Under the pieces are notes generated by a model. It saw nothing but the letters and a program-made list of their open reading frames with translations, made no database searches and was not told the origin of the DNA. The position numbers and the translations under genes were made by a program. 64,000 nt of DNA from Kribbella antiqua. GTDB lineage: Bacteria; Actinomycetota; Actinomycetes; Propionibacteriales; Kribbellaceae. The DNA lies in the NCBI RefSeq assembly GCF_004345665.1, contig NZ_SLWR01000014.1, forward strand, positions 1 to 64,000. Direction: 5' to 3'. Below, piece after piece: positions 7,607 to 15,187 of this stretch (position 1 is its first letter; each line of letters starts with the position of its first letter).

Positions 7607-10276
7607 TCAGCCGGTGACGAGCTGGCCGATGGTGTGCTCGACTGTGGCCAGCGCGTCGTCCGCGCCCGCCGGGTCGGTGCCACCACCCTGGGCGACGTCG
7701 TCCTTACCGCCGCCCCGGCCACCCAGCTTCTCCGCCGCGACCCGAACCAGGTCACCGGCCTTGAGCCGCCACTCCCGCGCGGTGTCGTTCAATGCGATCA
7801 CCACGCCGGGCTTGCCGTCGTTCACGCTCAGTACGGCGATCACAGCCGGCTTGTCGGCCGGCATCCGGCCGCGCACGTCGAGTGCCAGCTTGCGGAGGTC
7901 TCCGCCGTTGACGCCGTCCGGTGCGCGATGACCGACGTACTGGACTCCGAAGACGTCCTTCGGGTTCGCGGCCAGCGCGGCGGCGGCCTCCAGCACCTGC
8001 GCGGCGCGGACGCGCTCCAGCTCCTTCTCCGCGACCCGCAGCCGCTCGGCGAGGTCGGCGACCTTCGCCGGCAGTTCCTCGGGCCGGGCCTTCAGGTTCT
8101 CGCTCAGCAGCCGGACCAATGCGCGCTCGCGACCCAGGTAGTGCAGGGCCTCCATGCCGACGAACGCCTCGATCCGGCGTACGCCGGCACCGACCGACGA
8201 CTCGCCGGTCACGGTCAGCGCACCCACCTGCGACGAGTGCTTGACGTGCGTACCACCGCAGAGCTCGCGCGACCACGGGCCGCCGATCTCCACCACGCGG
8301 ACCTGCTCGTCGTACGTCTCACCGAACAGCGCGAGCGCTCCCCACTCCCGGGCCTCCGGCAGCGTCATGTACTGCGCCGAGACCGGCAGGTCCTGCCGTA
8401 CGGCGAGGTTCGCGACCTCCTCGATCTCGGACCGGGTCGCCTGGTCCAGCGCCGACGTCCAGGCGAAGTCGAGTCGCAGGTAGCCGGGCTTGTTGTACGA
8501 CCCGCTCTGCAGCGCGTTCGGGCCGAGCACCTGCCGCAGGGCGGCGTGCACGACGTGCGTACCGGAGTGTGCCTGGCAGGCCGAGACCCGCCACTCGTGG
8601 TCGACCTCGGCGTGCACGTCGAGACCCGGCTGGAGGACGCCCTCGAGCACCTCGACCCGGTGCACGATCAGGCCCTTGACCGGCTTCTGGACGTCGAGCA
8701 CCTTCAGCTTGACGCCGTCGGCGACGATCAGTCCCTCATCGGCGATCTGGCCGCCGGACTCCGCATAGAACGGGGTCTTCTCCAGTACGACCTCGACGGT
8801 CTCGCCCGGCTCGGCGGCCGACGCGATCGCGCCTTCCTTCAGCAGACCGCGGACCTGCGAGTCGGTGGCGAGCTCCTGGTAGCCGGTGAACTCGGTGACG
8901 CCCTTCTCCCGCAGCTCCCGGTAGCCGGAGGTGTCGGCGTGACCGGCCTTCTTGGCCCGCGCATCCGCCTTGGCCCGCTCGCGCTGTTCCTTCATCAACG
9001 TGCGGAAGCCCTCGGTGTCCACCTGCAGGCCCTGCTCGGCGGCCATCTCGACGGTCAGGTCGATCGGGAAGCCGTACGTGTCGTGCAGCTGGAACGCCTT
9101 CGCGCCGGCCAGCTGAGCGCCACCCTCGGACTTGGTCTCCTTCACCGCCACGTCGAAGATGCTCGTCCCGGCCGTGAGAGTACGGCGGAACGCGTCCTCC
9201 TCGGCGTACGCCACCTGACTGATCCGGCCGAAGTCCGGCTGCAGCTCCGGGTACGACTTCTTCATCTGCTCCAGGCTGACCGGAAGCAGCTCGACCAGGC
9301 TCGGGTCCTCGTAGCCGAGCAGGCGCATCGAGCGGATCGCCCGGCGCAGCAGCCGGCGGAGCACGTAGCCGCCCTGCTCGTTGCCCGGCGTGACGCCGTC
9401 GCCGATCAGCATCAGCGCGCTCCGGACGTGGTCGGCCACTACCCGGAACCGGACGTCGTCGACGTGCTCGACGCCGTACTTGCGGCCGCTCAGCTCCGAC
9501 GCCTTCTCGATCACCGGGTAGATCTCGTCGATCTCGTACATGTTGTCGACGCCCTGCAGCAGGTACGAGACCCGCTCCAGGCCGAGACCGGTGTCGATGT
9601 TCTTCTTCGGCAGCTCACCGAGGATCGGGTAGCCCTCCTTGCCGCCACCCTCACCGCGGATGTTCTGCATGAAGACCAGGTTCCAGAACTCCAGGTAGCG
9701 GTCGCCCGCCTCCCAGTCCCGGTCCGCGCCGAACTCCGGGCCGCGGTCGATCAGGATCTCCGAGCACGGGCCGCACGGGCCGGGGATGCCCATCGACCAG
9801 AAGTTGTCCTTCATGCCGAGCCGGACGATCCGGTCGTCGGGCAGGCCGGCGATCCGCTTCCACAGCGCGATCGCCTCGTCGTCCTCGTAGTACACCGAGG
9901 CGTACAGCACCGACTCGTCGAAGCCGTACCCGCCGTCGCTCTGCGGCCTGGTGACCAGGTCCCAGGCGTACTCGATCGCCTTCTCCTTGAAGTAGTCGCC
10001 GAAGGAGAAGTTGCCGTTCATCTGGAAGAACGTGCCGTGCCGGGTGGTCTTGCCGACCTCGTCGATATCGAGCGTCCGGACGCACTTCTGCACGCTGGTG
10101 GCACGCGAGTACGGCGGCGTCTGCTGGCCGACGAAGTAGGGCACGAACTGGGCCATGCCGGCGACGTTGAACAGCAGGTTCGGGTCCGGCGACGGGAGCG
10201 GTGCGCTCGGCACCACGGTGTGGCCCCGGTCCTCGAAGTACTGCAGGAACCGCCGCCTGATCTCACTGGTTTCCAT
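7607..10276 (-). CDS. alaS: alanyl-tRNA synthetase
   Basis: Charges tRNA-Ala. The 889 residues match the usual bacterial length. In order are the class II catalytic core (begins METSEIRRRFLQYFEDRGHT), the tRNA-recognition region, the editing domain with the zinc site HSGTHVVHAAL and CGGTHVKHS, and a C-terminal DHHA1 oligomerisation segment with GGRGGG. It is followed by ruvX and preceded closely by two small membrane-protein genes, as in other actinobacteria. Confidence 0.97.
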   Translation of the reverse strand: METSEIRRRFLQYFEDRGHTVVPSAPLPSPDPNLLFNVAGMAQFVPYFVGQQTPPYSRATSVQKCVRTLDIDEVGKTTRHGTFFQMNGNFSFGDYFKEKAIEYAWDLVTRPQSDGGYGFDESVLYASVYYEDDEAIALWKRIAGLPDDRIVRLGMKDNFWSMGIPGPCGPCSEILIDRGPEFGADRDWEAGDRYLEFWNLVFMQNIRGEGGGKEGYPILGELPKKNIDTGLGLERVSYLLQGVDNMYEIDEIYPVIEKASELSGRKYGVEHVDDVRFRVVADHVRSALMLIGDGVTPGNEQGGYVLRRLLRRAIRSMRLLGYEDPSLVELLPVSLEQMKKSYPELQPDFGRISQVAYAEEDAFRRTLTAGTSIFDVAVKETKSEGGAQLAGAKAFQLHDTYGFPIDLTVEMAAEQGLQVDTEGFRTLMKEQRERAKADARAKKAGHADTSGYRELREKGVTEFTGYQELATDSQVRGLLKEGAIASAAEPGETVEVVLEKTPFYAESGGQIADEGLIVADGVKLKVLDVQKPVKGLIVHRVEVLEGVLQPGLDVHAEVDHEWRVSACQAHSGTHVVHAALRQVLGPNALQSGSYNKPGYLRLDFAWTSALDQATRSEIEEVANLAVRQDLPVSAQYMTLPEAREWGALALFGETYDEQVRVVEIGGPWSRELCGGTHVKHSSQVGALTVTGESSVGAGVRRIEAFVGMEALHYLGRERALVRLLSENLKARPEELPAKVADLAERLRVAEKELERVRAAQVLEAAAALAANPKDVFGVQYVGHRAPDGVNGGDLRKLALDVRGRMPADKPAVIAVLSVNDGKPGVVIALNDTAREWRLKAGDLVRVAAEKLGGRGGGKDDVAQGGGTDPAGADDALATVEHTIGQLVTG

Positions 10277-10281
10277 GGGTG

Positions 10282-10521
10282 TTACCGGTAGTCCTCACGT
10301 TCCGTTGGTGCAGTGTCGATACCCAGTGCGTCGCGCAGCTCGGTCTCCCGCTCGGCCATGCCCTCGCGCACCTCGTCGCCGAAGTGCCGGATCGCGGCGG
10401 CCACCTTGGCCGCGGACTGCTGCAGGCTTTCCGGTGCGAGCACCTGGGCGCGCTTCTTCAGCCGGGTGACGGCGTAGACGCCGACCGCGATGCCCATGAT
10501 CAGCCAGAAGATCCGCTTCAC
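10282..10521 (-). CDS. DUF6167-type small membrane protein
   Basis: A 79-residue protein starting at GTG with an N-terminal transmembrane helix (FWLIMGIAVGVYAVTRL), a basic KKR, and an amphipathic C-terminal region rich in Ala, Glu and Arg. It resembles small DUF6167 proteins found between DUF948 genes and alaS in actinobacteria. The start overlaps the upstream stop as GTGA, and alaS begins only 5 bases after its stop. Function unknown. Confidence 0.75.
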   Translation of the reverse strand: MKRIFWLIMGIAVGVYAVTRLKKRAQVLAPESLQQSAAKVAAAIRHFGDEVREGMAERETELRDALGIDTAPTEREDYR

Positions 10522-10928
10522 CGTTTCCGCGCCTTCCGCTCCGCCTTCATCTCTTCCTTCACCCGGCGGGTGACGTCCTTGCGGTGGCTCTCGCCCAGTG
10601 CCCGGCGGACGCCGTACGTGAACGCCGCCGCCTTCACCAGCGGGCCGCCGGCCGTCGCCGAGAACAACGACACCAGCGCGGCCGCGTTGGTGGTCACGGT
10701 GGTCGCGTTGTCGGTGATGGTGTCCACCTTGGCCAGCTGCGCGTTGGTGGTGGCCACGGTACTGGTCACTTCGCCGAGCAGCGGAACGCTGGAGTCGGAG
10801 ACGCCCTTCACCATGATCCGGGTCTCGTCCAGTACCTTGCCCAGCTTCAGGATCGGATAGGCCAGCAGGCCCACCAGAATGAGCAGCGCGCAGGCGGCTA
10901 TCAGCCCCGCGACTTCACCGACGCTCAT
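10518..10928 (-). CDS. DUF948 domain-containing membrane protein
   Basis: 136 residues with an N-terminal hydrophobic helix (about residues 5-27) followed by a long helical region and a very basic C-terminus ending ERKARKR. This fits DUF948 proteins, which resemble parts of chemoreceptor-like coiled coils. It heads the group DUF948 - DUF6167 - alaS with overlapping genes. No biochemical function is known. Confidence 0.8.
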   Translation of the reverse strand: MSVGEVAGLIAACALLILVGLLAYPILKLGKVLDETRIMVKGVSDSSVPLLGEVTSTVATTNAQLAKVDTITDNATTVTTNAAALVSLFSATAGGPLVKAAAFTYGVRRALGESHRKDVTRRVKEEMKAERKARKR

Positions 10929-11056
10929 GGGAAACGATCCACCTTCCGTTGCGACTCGTGGACCGCCCGACCTTATCGCGCGGCGCCACGTCAGCCCGCC
11001 TCAGGACACCATCCCCCACATAACAGTCCCCCACCAAACTGGGTGACTGCGCGTGA

Positions 11057-11797
11057 TCACGAACTGCCGCGTTCGCAGGCGACCCCGTCGCCGTTGCGGT
11101 CGAGCGCTTCGGTGTAGCCGGGGTCGCCGCGGTACAGAGGTGCCAGACCGGCGGCACGGACGGCGGCGCAGGTCGTGAAGACCACGGCCGGGGTGCCGGT
11201 TGGGGTGGTGCTGGTTGGGCTGGGGCTGCTCGAGGTCGCGGTTGGCGACGGCTGGGCTGTGGTCGGCTGGGCCGTGGTCGGTGTTGAGGTGGACGGCGCG
11301 GGTGATGTCGGGGTTGATGAGGACTGCGTCTGCTTCGGCGAGGTCTGCTGAGTCGTGAACGGCGTCAGCGTGGATGGCGCTGATGGGGCAGGCGCTGTCC
11401 AGGGCGGCATCGGGGCGGACGCGGACTGTGCCGGCCCGGACTGTGCCGACTCAGACTGTGCCGACTCGGGCTCAGACGCTCCGGACGAGGGCTGTATCGC
11501 CTCGGACTGCGTCTGGGTCGGGTCCGATGACGGCTGGGCCTCGGTCGCTTTGTCACCCGGCAGTATCGGGCGGCCAGTCGATCCGCGCGAGGGCGCCTCG
11601 GTCGCGCCGTCGGGCCTCGGGTTGGTGGTGTCGCCAGACTGCGGGGGCTCGCTGGTAGCGGAGTTGTGAGCGTTGAACGGGATGAAGAGCCATAGACCGG
11701 CCAACGCCAGTAGCACTGCTGCAAACGCGCCGAGCTTGAGGACGCGCGGACCGCCGTACCGCACGGCTGGTCTGGGGAGGGGCTTACCGTGCCTCAA
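11057..11797 (-). CDS. excalibur calcium-binding domain membrane/secreted protein
   Basis: About 246 residues with one hydrophobic helix (VLKLGAFAAVLLALAGLWLF) near the N-terminus, a 160-residue linker rich in Ser, Thr, Pro and Gln, and a C-terminal excalibur domain. The domain shows CAAVRAAGLAPLY and the calcium-loop DRNGDGVACE. The domain is likely displayed outside the cell at the end of a flexible stalk. I place the start at a TTG at 11797, nine bases after GGAAGG; a GTG at 11764 is the alternative. The longer frame to 12184 runs through repeat DNA and is not credible. Excalibur domains often accompany nuclease-like or surface proteins; its role here is unknown. Confidence 0.7.
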   Translation of the reverse strand: MRHGKPLPRPAVRYGGPRVLKLGAFAAVLLALAGLWLFIPFNAHNSATSEPPQSGDTTNPRPDGATEAPSRGSTGRPILPGDKATEAQPSSDPTQTQSEAIQPSSGASEPESAQSESAQSGPAQSASAPMPPWTAPAPSAPSTLTPFTTQQTSPKQTQSSSTPTSPAPSTSTPTTAQPTTAQPSPTATSSSPSPTSTTPTGTPAVVFTTCAAVRAAGLAPLYRGDPGYTEALDRNGDGVACERGSS

Positions 11798-11916
11798 TGA
11801 TCTGAACCTTCCGCCCCCAGGCCGGTAAAGCAGCCTATCGGCCTGAGCCAACGACGCAAGGTGGCCGAGCGTTAATCGAACGCGACGACCAGTATCCGTA
11901 CACCGCCGGCGCAAGC

Positions 11917-12058
11917 GAAGCCACCGTGCCAGACCCACCCCCGCCACCGAAGCCACCGTGCCTGGCCCCTCCCCTGCCACCGAAGCCACCGTGCTGGCCC
12001 CGCCCCCGCCAGTGAAGCCACCGTGCCTGGCCCCGCCCCCGCCAGTGAAGCCACCGTG
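11917..12058. repeat. tandem array of 32-33 bp GC-rich units (distal module of cassette 1)
   Basis: The 12-base core GAAGCCACCGTG occurs five times, beginning at 11917, 11949, 11982, 12014 and 12047, so the spacing is 32, 33, 32 and 33. The intervening bases are also similar, being C-rich and ending GCCACC or GCCAGT. This array and the hairpin beside it are the content of the 359-base gap between the excalibur gene and the DUF559 gene. Confidence 0.9.
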
Positions 12059-12077
12059 CGAGTGAAGGGAGTGTGCG

Positions 12078-12139
12078 ATCGAGTGTGTGGAGAATGCTGC
12101 CGGCAAGGGTTTACCGGCAGCACTCTCCACACACTCGAT
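12078..12139. repeat. 26-bp near-perfect inverted repeat (hairpin) downstream of the DUF559 gene
   Basis: Arms at 12078-12103 and 12114-12139 begin and end ATCGAGTGTGTGG / CCACACACTCGAT. They pair at 25 of 26 positions around a 10-base loop. It lies 17 bases beyond the stop of the minus-strand DUF559 gene. There is no U-tract, so it is not a standard terminator. A diverged copy of the same hairpin lies on the other side of the gene. Confidence 0.9.
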
Positions 12140-12156
12140 GGTGGTGGGTGCTTGGT

Positions 12157-13113
12157 TCAGGCAGCGCGGCGGTGGAAGGTCCATCGGGGAGGAAAGAGAG
12201 GTGTCGTGGACAGGCAGGTGTGGTGTGCGCGCCGGATCCGGCTGACCAGCGCCACCTCGTCGGCCATGTCCACAGATGTCACCCGGACGATCGTCAACCC
12301 GCGACGTTCAAGACCTTCTTCCCGGTGATTGTCCGCCGTGTGCTGGCCGATGTCCCGGTGGTACGCGCCGTCGTACTCGAGGCCGAGCCCCGAGACCGGC
12401 TCCAGCAGGTCGACGATGCCAAGGAAGGTTCCGTCGACATCGAAGATCGGCGCGTTCACCTCCAGTGGCGGAAGTCCCGCGCGTAAACAGAGCAACCTCA
12501 GCCTCGACTCAGGCGGAGAGGCGGCCAGCTTGTCGAGTAACGGCAGCGCCGCGCGGAGTTGCCGAACACCTCGCCGGCCCGGATGAGCTACCTCGTACGC
12601 CGAAACCGTGTCAATGTCGGCAAGTCCGGCATGAAGAAGGCAGTCTCCGCTCACAACTGCTTCAGTCAGATCCGGTGCCAACCGCAGTACGTCGTACGTC
12701 GTCCTGACACCGCTGGTGCATCGGATGCCGTGGCACTCGACCACGTCCTCAGGTTCCAACGTTGCGCGCAGGGTCCTGATGCCTGGTCGATTCACCACAG
12801 TTCCCGGTGGGACAACAAGCAGGACTGGCTCGCCGACGCGTGGCTCGCCGTGAACGGTCCGCGGCCAACCGCCGTCCAGATATGCCACGCCCTGCAAGTA
12901 CGCCGACGCCCAGCCACCGACCACGGCATGATCGGGCATGACCGCCGTCGCATCCAGGATCCGCTGCCTGATGGGATCGTTCACCTGCGCCGAGCGGTGG
13001 TAACCGAAATGCGGTGATACCCAGCGGGCTGACTCCAGCTGTGCCCGAGTGACCCCAGCCGCGAGCAGGTCCCGCCTCCGCTGGGCCAACAGTCGTCCGT
13101 CGATCTTGCCCAT
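12157..13113 (-). CDS. AbiEi-like N-terminal domain plus DUF559 (Vsr-like) putative endonuclease, cassette 1
   Basis: A 318-residue protein. The N-terminal part (MGKIDGRLLAQRRRDLLAAG) resembles the winged-helix segment of AbiEi-type antitoxins. The C-terminal 100 residues fit the DUF559 fold of the PD-(D/E)XK superfamily: D235 in GIVDLL, E246 and D248 in GLEYDG, H252 and E266 (REEGLERRG). A DNA-cleaving role is inferred from the fold and has not been shown. The gene is bracketed by two homologous modules of GAAGCCACCGTG repeats plus hairpin. It sits between the alaS group and rarA, normally housekeeping sequence. An ATG seven codons upstream is an alternative start. No toxin partner is adjacent. 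Confidence 0.75.
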   Translation of the reverse strand: MGKIDGRLLAQRRRDLLAAGVTRAQLESARWVSPHFGYHRSAQVNDPIRQRILDATAVMPDHAVVGGWASAYLQGVAYLDGGWPRTVHGEPRVGEPVLLVVPPGTVVNRPGIRTLRATLEPEDVVECHGIRCTSGVRTTYDVLRLAPDLTEAVVSGDCLLHAGLADIDTVSAYEVAHPGRRGVRQLRAALPLLDKLAASPPESRLRLLCLRAGLPPLEVNAPIFDVDGTFLGIVDLLEPVSGLGLEYDGAYHRDIGQHTADNHREEGLERRGLTIVRVTSVDMADEVALVSRIRRAHHTCLSTTPLFPPRWTFHRRAA

Positions 13114-13176
13114 CACCCAACAATGCCCGCCCATCGCCGAGCGGCGCCTCACACTGTCCACAGCCCCCAACCCACT

Positions 13177-13250
13177 GAAGCCACCGTGCACCTCCTCGCC
13201 ACCGAAGCCACCGTGCCAGCCCTGTCGCCGCCGCGAGTGAAGCCACCGTG
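13177..13250. repeat. short GAAGCCACCGTG array upstream of the DUF559 gene (proximal module of cassette 1)
   Basis: Three copies of the same 12-base core begin at 13177, 13204 and 13239, in the same orientation as the five copies beyond the gene. They lie 64-137 bases upstream of the start codon, so they occupy the promoter region. Confidence 0.9.
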
Positions 13251-13261
13251 GGGAGTGTGCA

Positions 13262-13323
13262 ATCGAGTGTTAACAGCAGGTCGCTGGAGAAGGCTTACCA
13301 ACAGCAAGCTTCTTTCACTCGAT
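13262..13323. repeat. diverged copy of the cassette 1 hairpin
   Basis: The outer arms ATCGAGTG and CACTCGAT match the ends of the hairpin at 12078-12139, and the left flank GGAGTGTGCAATCGAGTGT is nearly identical to the flank there. An inner stem AGAAGGCTT/AAGCTTCT is also visible. The module order, array then hairpin, is the same on both sides of the gene, so this is a direct duplication. Confidence 0.8.
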
Positions 13324-13359
13324 CGACAACCCCTCCGGTCAGGGGTCTGCGGAGTCCGG

Positions 13360-13671
13360 CTAGGGGTCGAAGGAGACCGTCAGTGTCTGTACGGCGCCGG
13401 CCGGGGTCCAGCCGATTTTCATCGTTCCCGTGCCGCCGCTCGCCCAGCGGAACCGGATGCTGTCGCCATCGGCTTCCTGGATGGTCATGGTCTCGGTCGG
13501 TGGGTTCTCGCGGTAGGCGCTCGCGATCGATCGCCGCCCGTGGAACGAGCCGGCCGGGACGCCGATGAAGGTCATGGTCGCGTCCTCGGCGAAGCGTTCG
13601 GCGAAAGTGTCCCAGTCGCCGGTGGTGACGGCGTGGTTGAAGGCGTCCACGTGGTCCGTCGTACGGCTCAT
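13360..13671 (-). CDS. SnoaL-like / nuclear transport factor 2 family protein
   Basis: A 103-residue cone-fold protein: MSRTTDHVDAFNHAVTTGDW, then FAEDATMTFIGVP and FHGRRSIASAYREN, the usual SnoaL-like succession. Such proteins are small cyclases, isomerases or binding proteins; no function can be assigned. The ATG overlaps the rarA stop as ATGA, so it is translated from the rarA message. Confidence 0.75.
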   Translation of the reverse strand: MSRTTDHVDAFNHAVTTGDWDTFAERFAEDATMTFIGVPAGSFHGRRSIASAYRENPPTETMTIQEADGDSIRFRWASGGTGTMKIGWTPAGAVQTLTVSFDP

Positions 13672-15035
13672 TTGCGGTCGCGGAGGATTTTGCGGATGTT
13701 GGCTACGCGATCGGCGTACGCCGCTTCGCCGCCGCGGCGGGTGGGGTTGTAGTAGTCGGTGCCGTCGATGACGTCGGGGGCGTACTGCTGGGGGACGATG
13801 CCGCGGGGATCGTCGTGGGAGTACTGGTACGACGAACCGTGGCCGATCTTCTTGGCACCTGCGTAATGAGCGTCGCGCAGGTGGGGTGGGACCGGGCCGA
13901 CCTTGCCGGCCTTCACGTCGGCGATGGCGGCGTCGACGGCCATGATCACCGCGTTCGACTTCGGGGCGAGGGCGAGGGCGACGACGGCCTGGGCGAGGTT
14001 GATCCGCGCCTCGGGCATGCCGATCAGCTGGACCGCCTCGGCCGCGGCGACGGCGACACCGAGCGCGGTCGGGTCGCCCATGCCGATGTCCTCGCTCGCC
14101 GAGATGACCAGCCGGCGGGCGATGAAGCGCGGGTCCTCGCCGGCCTCGATCATCCGGGCCAGGTAGTGCATGGCCGCGTCCACGTCCGAGCCGCGGATCG
14201 ACTTGATCAGGGCGGAGGCGACGTCGTAGTGCTGATCGCCGGCCCGGTCATACCGCACCGCGGCCCGGTCGACCGCCGTCTCGAGCGTCTTGAGGTCGAT
14301 GACCTCAGCCTCTTTGGCGCGGGCACCACCGGCGGCCGCTTCCAGATAGGTGAGCGCCCGCCGGGCATCTCCACCTGCCATCCGCAACAGGTGCGCGCGG
14401 GCGTCCTCGGCGAGCTCGAACTCGCTGTTCAGCCCGCGCTCGTCGGTCAGCGCCCGATCCAGCAGTACGGCGATGTCGTCGTCGGTGAGCGATTCCAGCG
14501 TCAGCAACAGGCTGCGGGACAGTAATGGTGAGATGACGGAGAAGAACGGGTTCTCGGTCGTCGCGGCAACGAGCGTCACCCAACGGTTTTCCACACCCGG
14601 GAGCAGCGCATCCTGCTGAGCCTTCGTGAACCGGTGCACCTCGTCGATGAACAACACGGTCTCGACAGTCCCCGTCGCCCGGGACAGATCCCGACGGGCC
14701 GCATCAATCACCTGCCGGACGTCTTTCACTCCGGCGGTGACGGCCGACAGCTCCACAAACTTCCGGTTGGTCTGATGCGAGACCACGGCCGCGATCGTGG
14801 TCTTCCCGGTCCCAGGCGGTCCCCACAGCAGCAACGACATCGGCTGGTCACCCTCCACCAGCCGCCGCAACGGCGACCCCGGCGCCAGCAGGTGCTGCTG
14901 CCCCACCAGCTCATCGAGACTCCGGGGCCGCATCCGCACAGCCAGCGGAGCAGCCGTGTGATCCACATCCGCCAGACTCCCGCCGCCCCGGGCGGGCGCG
15001 GGAGCACCCGGAATATCGAACAAACCTTCGCTCAC
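13668..15035 (-). CDS. rarA: replication-associated recombination protein A (AAA+ ATPase, MgsA/WRNIP1 family)
   Basis: 455 residues from GTG. The RFC-like AAA+ module has GPPGTGKTTIA (Walker A, about residue 72), FIDEVHRFTKAQQDALLP (Walker B) and ATTENPFF (sensor 1). It is followed by the tetramerisation domain with RGSDVDAAMHYLARM and SASEDIGMGDPTAL. It acts at stalled replication forks and single-strand ends. The gene is usual near alaS in actinobacteria; here the DUF559 cassette lies between them. Confidence 0.93.
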   Translation of the reverse strand: MSEGLFDIPGAPAPARGGGSLADVDHTAAPLAVRMRPRSLDELVGQQHLLAPGSPLRRLVEGDQPMSLLLWGPPGTGKTTIAAVVSHQTNRKFVELSAVTAGVKDVRQVIDAARRDLSRATGTVETVLFIDEVHRFTKAQQDALLPGVENRWVTLVAATTENPFFSVISPLLSRSLLLTLESLTDDDIAVLLDRALTDERGLNSEFELAEDARAHLLRMAGGDARRALTYLEAAAGGARAKEAEVIDLKTLETAVDRAAVRYDRAGDQHYDVASALIKSIRGSDVDAAMHYLARMIEAGEDPRFIARRLVISASEDIGMGDPTALGVAVAAAEAVQLIGMPEARINLAQAVVALALAPKSNAVIMAVDAAIADVKAGKVGPVPPHLRDAHYAGAKKIGHGSSYQYSHDDPRGIVPQQYAPDVIDGTDYYNPTRRGGEAAYADRVANIRKILRDRK

Positions 15036-15134
15036 CCCAGCAGCCTATCCACCCCCACCGACATCCCCCGCCACCAGCCAGCGGCCTCCGCGCGTCCAGC
15101 TGGCCCCCGCCCCGAGCGTTCCCCCCGAACGCCA

Positions 15135-15168
15135 CCCGCCGCCAACCGTGGAGCCGGTTGGCGGCGGG
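15135..15168. terminator. 13-bp perfect hairpin between secA2-like gene and rarA
   Basis: Arms CCCGCCGCCAACC and GGTTGGCGGCGGG enclose an 8-base loop. It lies just beyond the stop of the minus-strand SecA-like gene and upstream of rarA. No U-tract follows, so it may end transcription inefficiently or only stabilise the 3' end. Confidence 0.6.
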
Positions 15169-15187
15169 TTCTCTGATGTGCAGCTGG

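Noticed and set aside
11917..12058. 33-bp periodic array as a CRISPR array
   Set aside because: The whole unit is repeated with only small changes, so there are no distinct spacers. No cas genes are present.
12157..12184. Long minus-strand frame continuing through the hairpin and array into the excalibur gene (11057-12184)
   Set aside because: The part upstream of 11797 translates the tandem repeat into Gly/Ala-rich nonsense. The real protein starts near its membrane helix.
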